NCBI GenBank assembly: GCA_030425185.1
Contig: JAUIAU010000006.1
Coordinates: 1 to 64,000 of the forward strand
DNA from: Alphaproteobacteria bacterium
GTDB lineage: Bacteria; Pseudomonadota; Alphaproteobacteria; Rhodobacterales; Rhodobacteraceae
Length of the DNA: 64,000 nt
Reading direction: 5' to 3'
Position numbers and translations under genes: made by a program. The notes under the pieces were generated by a model that saw only the letters and a list, made by a program, of their open reading frames with translations, was not told the origin of the DNA and ran no database searches. How positions within the stretch are numbered: position 1 is the stretch's first letter; each line of letters begins with the position of its first letter. Below, one piece after another: positions 58,682-64,000 of this stretch.

Positions 58682-59542
58682 ATGAAAAAGCTTCTCATCG
58701 CTTCGACCGCTCTGGTGGCCTCGGCCGGCTTCGCCGCTGCTGACGTTACCCTCGGCGGCTCCGCCAACATGGGCGTGAAGTACAGCTCGGCTGGTCTGCC
58801 GAGCGGCAACAATACCGCACTGCACTACGAAATCGACTTCGACATCAAAGGCTCGGGTACCACTGACGGTGGGCTGACCTTCGGTGCGTCGGTCGATATC
58901 GACCAGCAGATCACTGCGGCAAGCGGTAACGAGACCGCCGCTCAGGGCATCACCGACCCGGAAGTGTTTATCTCGTCGGAGTTCGGCACTCTGACGGTTG
59001 GTTCCGTTGACCCGGCAACTGACGGTTTTGGCATCGCCGATGTCGGCTTTGACGGCGTTGGTGTCGACGACGATGCTGAATCGATTAAGAATGCGAACAC
59101 CACGGCAAACGTTCACTACACTGTGACGTTTGACGCGTTCACTCTTGCTGCCGCAATGCACACCGTGTCGAACGATTACTCGGCGATGCTTAAGTACGAT
59201 TTCGGTGATTTCGACGCAGCAATCGGTTACGCCCGCGACAACTCGACCGGTGACTCTGCAGCCACGCTGGACGTGAACAGCACCTTCGGGGATATTTCGG
59301 TTGGTGGCTTCTACACCGATGGCACCGGAACCCTCGCCAACGGCTACGGCGTTGACTTCACCTACACCATGGGCGCGACCAAGATCATCGTCGCCTACGG
59401 CGACACCGATGCAGCCGGCGACGACGCCGACTACGGCATCGGCGCTGAGTACAACCTCGGCGGCGGCGCAGTGCTCGCCGGCGGTGTTGGCTCGGTCGAC
59501 TCGAACACCGTTGCCGACTTCGGCATCAACCTGACCTTCTAA
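58682..59542 (+). CDS. Outer-membrane porin, Rhodobacterales type
   Basis: A general-diffusion porin of 286 residues. The signal peptide is MKKLLIASTALVASAGFAAA with cleavage before Asp21. The mature protein is a chain of amphipathic beta strands with acidic loops (DADGDD-like), ending in the Phe that outer-membrane barrels require (NLTF). GC is lower than in the surroundings, and codons such as GTT and GAT are frequent, typical of a highly expressed porin. A strong terminator follows. Confidence 0.92.
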   Translation: MKKLLIASTALVASAGFAAADVTLGGSANMGVKYSSAGLPSGNNTALHYEIDFDIKGSGTTDGGLTFGASVDIDQQITAASGNETAAQGITDPEVFISSEFGTLTVGSVDPATDGFGIADVGFDGVGVDDDAESIKNANTTANVHYTVTFDAFTLAAAMHTVSNDYSAMLKYDFGDFDAAIGYARDNSTGDSAATLDVNSTFGDISVGGFYTDGTGTLANGYGVDFTYTMGATKIIVAYGDTDAAGDDADYGIGAEYNLGGGAVLAGGVGSVDSNTVADFGINLTF

Positions 59543-59564
59543 TCCCTCACGGGATCAGATCGGG

Positions 59565-59591
59565 AAGAGCGGGCCTTGTGCCCGCTCTTTT
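59565..59591 (+). terminator. Factor-independent terminator after porin
   Basis: A perfect 10-bp stem (AAGAGCGGGC with GCCCGCTCTT) and 5-base loop run into a short T-run, 22 bases after the stop. Confidence 0.9.
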
Positions 59592-59622
59592 CATTTCCGG
59601 GGGTCTCTGGCAGAGCGATGCC

Positions 59623-60276
59623 ATGAGCGTGTCCGACATCACCGCCCGCGTCCGTGCCGAAGAAACCCGCTGTGGTCGTCCCGAAGGGTCGGTCACGCTG
59701 ATCGCCGTGTCGAAGGTCCAGCCGCTCGACCGGGTCGAGGCCGTGCTGGAAGCCGGGCACCGCGTCTTCGGCGAGAACAAGGTGCAGGAGGCGCAGGGCA
59801 AATGGCCTGAATTCCGCGCCCGCTTTCCCGGCACCGAGCTTCACCTTCTGGGCCCGCTCCAGACCAACAAGGCCCGCGCCGCGGTCGAGCTGTTCGACGT
59901 GATCCATTCGGTGGACCGGGAGAAGCTGGCCCGCAAGCTGGCCGATCTCGCGCAGGAGCGAGGTACCTCGCCGAACCTTTTCCTGCAGGTGAACACCGGG
60001 AAGGAGCCGCAAAAGGCCGGGATCCTTCCCGAGGAAACCGACGCCTTCGTCGACACCTGCCGCGCGCTCGACCTGCCGGTGCTGGGCCTGATGTGCATTC
60101 CGCCCGTCGACGAGGAGCCCAGTCTCCACTTCGCCCTGCTTGCGAAGCTGGCGGCGCGCAACGGACTCGCCGGGCTGTCGATGGGGATGTCCGCCGATTT
60201 CGAGAGCGCGATTGCCCAGGGCGCGACCCACGTCCGGGTCGGCAGCGCGATCTTCGGTGAACGCGACTACGGCTGA
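59623..60276 (+). CDS. YggS-family PLP homeostasis protein
   Basis: A pyridoxal-phosphate-binding protein (PLPBP/YggS family) of 217 residues. The PLP lysine lies in LIAVSKVQP; FGENKVQEA and LHLLGPLQTNKA follow, and SMGMSADFESAI plus THVRVGSAIFG complete the phosphate site. It controls free PLP and amino-acid balance. The ATG at 59623 gives the family start; upstream sequence is porin terminator. The 3' end overlaps the convergent transpeptidase by 10 bases. Confidence 0.94.
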   Translation: MSVSDITARVRAEETRCGRPEGSVTLIAVSKVQPLDRVEAVLEAGHRVFGENKVQEAQGKWPEFRARFPGTELHLLGPLQTNKARAAVELFDVIHSVDREKLARKLADLAQERGTSPNLFLQVNTGKEPQKAGILPEETDAFVDTCRALDLPVLGLMCIPPVDEEPSLHFALLAKLAARNGLAGLSMGMSADFESAIAQGATHVRVGSAIFGERDYG

Positions 60277-60776
60277 GGCACGATCAGCCGCGTCCGGTAG
60301 GTCAGGCGCGGCGCGATCCAGGTGAGGTCGCGCGGGTTGAGGCCTATGCATCCCGCTGTCGGCACCCCCGGCGCCCGCCAGCGGTGCAGGAAGATCGCCG
60401 ACCCGGCGCCCTTTTCCGCCGAGGGCCAGTTGTAGCCGGTCAGGATCACCAGGTCGTAGAGCCGGTCCGCCCGCCGCAGCCGCTCGGCGGAATAGCCGTG
60501 CGGCGCGGTGACCGTCAGGTTGTAGTCCGGGTCGCGCGGATCGTCGGACCACAGGTCGCGCGGCCGGATCGGAATCGCCCAGCGGGCCGGGCGTGCCATC
60601 CGGTCGGGCCGGTAGAGCATCCCGATCAGCCGGTGTATCCCCGCGGGGGTGGCCCCGTCTCCCTCGCGCTTGCGGCGGACGATGCCGCCGCGCCCGATCG
60701 TGCAGGGGAAACGACGCCCCATGAAACGCAGACCGGTCGGCGTCACGACCAGGTCGAGCGGATGCGCGTGGATCAC
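60267..60776 (-). CDS. L,D-transpeptidase (YkuD domain) protein
   Basis: A 169-residue YkuD-fold protein. The active-site pattern is visible: His131 (IFLHRWR) and nucleophile Cys143 (TAGCIGL). Most L,D-transpeptidases are secreted and make 3-3 cross-links or anchor proteins to peptidoglycan, but no signal peptide is seen in this start. Either another export route exists or the protein is of the cytoplasmic/uncharacterised YkuD branch. It overlaps ribA by 4 bases. Confidence 0.88.
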   Translation of the reverse strand: MIHAHPLDLVVTPTGLRFMGRRFPCTIGRGGIVRRKREGDGATPAGIHRLIGMLYRPDRMARPARWAIPIRPRDLWSDDPRDPDYNLTVTAPHGYSAERLRRADRLYDLVILTGYNWPSAEKGAGSAIFLHRWRAPGVPTAGCIGLNPRDLTWIAPRLTYRTRLIVPQP

Positions 60777-61858
60777 AGGAGATGTCCCGACTTCTTTGCC
60801 TTGGTTGCCAGATATGCGGCGTTCTGCGGCGTCTCGCCAAGGATCAGCGGCACCCGCTCGACCACCGCAACGCCTTGCGCCTGCATCATCGCCAGCTTTG
60901 CCGGATTGTTGGTCATCAGCCGGACGGCGCTGAATCCCATCCGCTTGAGAATGTCCGAGCCGAGGCGGAAATCCCGCTCGTCATCCTCGAATCCCAGTCG
61001 GTGGTTCGCTTCGACCGTGTCGAAGCCCTGATCCTGCAAGGCGTAAGCCCGCATCTTGTTGGCGAGACCGATTCCGCGCCCTTCCTGGTTGAGGTAGAGC
61101 AGCACGCCCGCGCCCTCCGCCCCCATCTGCGCCAGCGCGCCGCGCAACTGCGGGCCGCAGTCGCACTTCAGGCTGCCGAGCAGGTCGCCGGTGAAGCAGG
61201 CCGAGTGCAGGCGGGCCAGAACCGGTTGGTCGCGCGGCGGATCGCCGATCTCGACCGCATAATGCTCTTCGCCGCCGTCGTCGGGGCGGAAGACATGCAC
61301 CCGGCCCGCCTCGGACGCGGCGAGGGGCGCCCGCGCCGACACCACCGGGCGCAGCGGCGCGCCGTGACCCAGCAGCCGGGTCAGGTCCACGAGGTCCAGC
61401 GTCGTCAGCCCGGCGATGGACAGTCCGAAGGGCATGTCCCGGGTCAGCACCGCCGGCAGAAGCCGCGCGTCCTTGGCGATCTGCACCGCCGCGCGTTCGA
61501 GGTCCGCCGCGCCGTCGCGCCGACACCGGAACGGCCCTTTCATGGGGGTGGACAGGTCACTGCCCGGGTCCGCCACGGCCCTCACCCAGCCGGGTGCGGC
61601 ATCGTCGGGCACGGCGATCCGTGCGAGGTCGCCGTCATAGGCGCGGGCCTTCAGGGTTTCGGCGCGGCGCGCGGTGATCGCCAGCGTCAACCCGCCTCCC
61701 AGCGCCTGGAGCGCGGCAAACCGGGTCGGCTGCACCGTCTCGGCGGCCAGCGCCATGATCCGGCGCCCCTCGCCGGCCAGAACGACCGGCAGGCCCATGC
61801 GCAGGTCGCTCCGCGCCCGGGCGAGGAGTTCGGCTGCATCTGGTGAAAGGTCGCTCAT
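60773..61858 (-). CDS. ribA: GTP cyclohydrolase II RibA with an N-terminal extension
   Basis: RibA catalyses the first step of riboflavin synthesis. It has 361 residues. The C-terminal part has the zinc motif [22 protein letters not shown] and the TNNP stretch (LMTNNPAK). The first 160 residues correspond in place to a DHBP-synthase (RibB) domain but lack its catalytic motifs, so this is a degenerate RibB-RibA fusion that probably has only cyclohydrolase activity. It starts at 61858 and overlaps the transpeptidase gene. Confidence 0.93.
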   Translation of the reverse strand: MSDLSPDAAELLARARSDLRMGLPVVLAGEGRRIMALAAETVQPTRFAALQALGGGLTLAITARRAETLKARAYDGDLARIAVPDDAAPGWVRAVADPGSDLSTPMKGPFRCRRDGAADLERAAVQIAKDARLLPAVLTRDMPFGLSIAGLTTLDLVDLTRLLGHGAPLRPVVSARAPLAASEAGRVHVFRPDDGGEEHYAVEIGDPPRDQPVLARLHSACFTGDLLGSLKCDCGPQLRGALAQMGAEGAGVLLYLNQEGRGIGLANKMRAYALQDQGFDTVEANHRLGFEDDERDFRLGSDILKRMGFSAVRLMTNNPAKLAMMQAQGVAVVERVPLILGETPQNAAYLATKAKKSGHLL

Positions 61859-62018
61859 CCGCCCGTCCGGCCTGATCTTTTCCGCTACATAGGGCCAAGG
61901 GCCCGGAATTGAAACAAAACGCGTGCCTGCGACACAGGCGCGTGAGGTATTTTTCCGATCACTTGCCCTTCCGTCCCGGGCACAACATCTCCGGAACGTG
62001 ACTGAGACGGAGGCACAC

Positions 62019-62705
62019 ATGGCCCAGCTGCGCAAGATTCTGCTCGTGGACGACGACGACGACCTGCGCGAGGCGCTCAGCGAGCAGCTCGTGATGACCG
62101 AGGACTTCGACGTGTTCGAGGCGGGGTCGGGCAGTGCCGCGCTCGCCCGGGCCAAGGAAGGTCTCTACGATCTCGTCATCCTCGACGTCGGCCTGCCCGA
62201 CACCGACGGCCGCGAACTGTGCCGGGTGATGCGCAAGCAGGGGGTAAAGTGTCCCATCCTGATGCTGACCGGGCACGACTCGGACGCCGACACGATTCTC
62301 GGCCTCGATGCGGGCGCGAACGATTACGTCACCAAGCCCTTCAAGTTCCCGGTGCTCCTGGCACGGATCCGGGCGCAGCTGCGCCAGCATGAGCAGTCCG
62401 AGGACGCGGTGTTCCAGGTCGGCCCCTACACCTTCCGGCCCTCGATGAAGATGCTGATCACAGAGGACGAGAAGAAGATCCGCCTGACCGAGAAAGAAAC
62501 GAACATTCTCAAGTTCTTGTACCGCAAGACTGATGGCGTGGTGCCGCGCGACGTGCTCCTGCACGAGGTCTGGGGCTACAACGCCGGTGTCACAACGCAC
62601 ACACTCGAGACTCATATTTACCGGCTGCGACAGAAAATCGAACCGGATCCGGCAAACGCGCGTATTCTGGTAACCGAAAGTGGCGGGTATCGCCTCGTCG
62701 CCTGA
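62019..62705 (+). CDS. OmpR/PhoB-family response regulator, orphan
   Basis: A two-domain response regulator of 228 residues. The receiver carries DDDDD at 11-15, the phospho-acceptor Asp56 (VILDVGLPD), Thr84 and Lys107 (YVTKPFKF). The C-terminal winged helix has [22 protein letters not shown] and [21 protein letters not shown] lies 6 bases before the ATG. No histidine kinase gene is adjacent, so its partner is elsewhere. Tandem hairpins and a T-run follow the stop. Confidence 0.94.
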   Translation: MAQLRKILLVDDDDDLREALSEQLVMTEDFDVFEAGSGSAALARAKEGLYDLVILDVGLPDTDGRELCRVMRKQGVKCPILMLTGHDSDADTILGLDAGANDYVTKPFKFPVLLARIRAQLRQHEQSEDAVFQVGPYTFRPSMKMLITEDEKKIRLTEKETNILKFLYRKTDGVVPRDVLLHEVWGYNAGVTTHTLETHIYRLRQKIEPDPANARILVTESGGYRLVA

Positions 62706-62758
62706 GCATGAATCCCTCCCGTGTCGGGGTCATGACACGGACCTCCCTGTTGGACTGG

Positions 62759-62786
62759 CCCGGCTTCACGCCGGGTCTTTTCTTTT
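62759..62786 (+). terminator. Terminator after the response regulator
   Basis: CCCGGC, a TTCAC loop and GCCGGG are followed by TCTTTTCTTTT. A second hairpin (CCGTGTC/GACACGG, 62719-62740) lies just upstream. Confidence 0.8.
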
Positions 62787-62799
62787 GGGAGACGCCCGG

Positions 62800-63390
62800 T
62801 CAGGACCCGCTGACAAGGTCGATCAGGACGGTGGGAATCAGCGAGGCGAGGCCCATCATCGCCAGCCCGGCCACCACGAAGAGACCGTCGCGCACCACCA
62901 GCCCCGCCGCGAAGAACACGACCGCCAGTCCGAGGATCGAGCTGGAGAACGGGACCAGTTCCAGGAACGGCATGGACAGGCCGGACAGGATCGCGCCGAC
63001 CTGCGGAACCAGTGCCAGCGGCGGCACGGTCAGCGCCGTGAACCGGTGCCGGGCATGCCGGTCCAGCCAGTTGCCCAGCCGGTCGAGCCAGACGACCGCC
63101 CGGCCCAGCCGTTCGCCGCGCACCTGCCGCCGCATCAGCGGTCCCGGCAGCCACAGGCCGGGCCGCCCGACCACCAGTTGCAGCCCGATCAACGCGATGA
63201 GCAGGCCGCAGACCGTGGGCAGCAGCGGGATGCCCGACAGCGGCGAGACGACGATCAGCGCGGGCGCGACCAGCGCGGCTGCCACCGACTGACCGCCGGT
63301 GGCGGCCATGATCTCGCCCAGCGACGCCTTCTCCCGCCCGGCCAGCTCTTCGAGCCGGTCGAGAATGTCTGCGATGGCATGTCCTGACAC
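62800..63390 (-). CDS. ExoD-family exopolysaccharide synthesis protein
   Basis: A 196-residue membrane protein of the ExoD family, named for a Sinorhizobium gene needed for succinoglycan and alkaline tolerance. It starts at a GTG (63390) with AGGAGG 6 bases upstream. Family pattern: [25 protein letters not shown] then [20 protein letters not shown], and the later hydrophobic segments. The true biochemical role is unknown. It converges with the response regulator gene. Confidence 0.88.
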   Translation of the reverse strand: MSGHAIADILDRLEELAGREKASLGEIMAATGGQSVAAALVAPALIVVSPLSGIPLLPTVCGLLIALIGLQLVVGRPGLWLPGPLMRRQVRGERLGRAVVWLDRLGNWLDRHARHRFTALTVPPLALVPQVGAILSGLSMPFLELVPFSSSILGLAVVFFAAGLVVRDGLFVVAGLAMMGLASLIPTVLIDLVSGS

Positions 63391-63484
63391 TCGGTCCTCC
63401 TGCACGTTCCCGCCAAGGTCGGGCTTCCCGTGCGGGCCCGCAAGGGGCAGAGTTCGACGAAACTCCCCGCCGTGGTGTCTTCCG

Positions 63485-64000
63485 ATGAAACGACGTCCCC
63501 TGATTCTCGGTGCGCTCGCCGCGCCGGTCCTGTTGCGTGTCCCCCTCGCCCGCGCCCAGCCCGCGCCCGACGTGCTGGTGATCGGGGCCGGGATCGCGGG
63601 GCTTGGGGCCGCCCGGCGGCTGGCGGATGCCGGGCTGCGGGTGACGGTGCTGGAAGTGCGCGACCGGATCGGCGGGCGGATCGCCACGGACCGCAGCCTC
63701 GGCGTGCCGATCGAGCGCGGCGCGGGCTGGATCCACGGGCCGCGCGGCAATCCCTTGAGCGCGCTGGCGCGGACGGTCGGGGCCGAAACCTTCGTGACCG
63801 ATGACGACTCGCTTGACCTGCGCCGGGCTGACGGACGCCCGGTGCCCGAAGATGCGATCTGGGCGGCGTGGGACCGCCATTCGGCGGCGCTGGACGCGGC
63901 CGGGGAGGCCGCACCGGGCGTCTCGCTGGCCGAGGCGCTGGACGCCGCCCTGCCGGGGGTCGACCCGGTGACCGACTGGATGCGGGCGGCCTTCACGGCC
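63485..64000 (+). CDS. Flavin amine oxidase family protein, 3'-truncated by the window edge
   Basis: The first 172 residues of a flavoprotein of the amine oxidase/monoamine oxidase superfamily. A Tat-like basic signal sequence ([14 protein letters not shown]) ends in ARAQ at about 24. The FAD-binding [13 protein letters not shown] is followed by [11 protein letters not shown] and [14 protein letters not shown]. The gene continues beyond the window, so the substrate cannot be guessed. The start ATG at 63485 is divergent from exoD with 94 bases between. Confidence 0.85.
   Translation, partial: MKRRPLILGALAAPVLLRVPLARAQPAPDVLVIGAGIAGLGAARRLADAGLRVTVLEVRDRIGGRIATDRSLGVPIERGAGWIHGPRGNPLSALARTVGAETFVTDDDSLDLRRADGRPVPEDAIWAAWDRHSAALDAAGEAAPGVSLAEALDAALPGVDPVTDWMRAAFTA

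Overview
The window is a stretch of chromosome from a high-GC alphaproteobacterium, most likely a marine-type Rhodobacterales/Rhodobacteraceae (roseobacter-like) strain. Evidence for this: a compact flagellar cluster with the alphaproteobacterial regulators FlaF and FlbT, a DUF1217 protein and a stand-alone SltF-type muramidase; the order rpsT-dnaA-dnaN-recF; a small Rhodobacterales-type porin; and DUF2125 and DUF3576 proteins. No tRNA, rRNA, CRISPR array, transposase or prophage gene was seen. Genes are tightly packed, with many 4-base overlaps and several convergent pairs whose 3' ends overlap.

Region 1 (1-20.7 kb) is one end of a flagellar regulon. Plus strand: motA (cut by the window edge), a secreted AMIN-like/helical-repeat protein, sltF, flhA, fliR, flhB and a small coiled-coil protein. 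Minus strand: flgB-flgC-fliE-fliQ-flgF-flgG-flgA-flgH-fliL. Then divergent fliI (+); flagellin-flaF-flbT-DUF1217 (-); flgJ and a FlgN-like gene (-); fliK and flgD (+). Together these encode export gate, rod, L-ring, chaperones and filament. The remaining parts (fliF, fliG, fliM, fliN, fliP, flgE, flgK, flgL, flgI, motB) must lie outside. The flagellin gene has a hairpin in its leader, a hairpin just after its stop and a CtrA-like box upstream.

Region 2 (20.8-32.2 kb) is housekeeping: ubiB/ubiE, mutM, an enoyl-CoA hydratase, rpsT with a clear terminator, a 555-base gene-free leader, dnaA-dnaN-recF, and gyrB in the opposite orientation with a good promoter.

Region 3 (32.3-46.2 kb) is more accessory: two LysE-type exporters; an AttEFGH-like ABC transporter operon (ATPase, one fused FtsX permease, lipocalin-like AttH, PNPOx-like flavoprotein); a membrane-fused alpha/beta hydrolase; a selenium/tRNA wobble-uridine block (oxidoreductase-SelD fusion, MnmH, TrhO); and NAD salvage (pncA, pncB).

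Region 4 (46.2-64 kb) holds an IMPase-family phosphatase with pmbA, a DUF2125 protein, an SDR/crotonase pair, an HNH protein, a BaiN-like flavoprotein, a GST, the leuS-lptE-holA operon, a DUF3576 lipoprotein, a porin, a YggS-type PLP protein, an L,D-transpeptidase with ribA, an orphan response regulator, an ExoD protein and the start of a flavin amine oxidase.

The less ordinary signals are the low-GC, rare-codon insertion next to the KMSKS loop of leuS, a repeated intergenic element after recF and pncA, nested palindromes after the crotonase gene, and the flagellin mRNA structures beside flbT. I found no clearly undescribed multigene system. The Att-like operon and the tRNA-U34 block are the best candidates for functional novelty.
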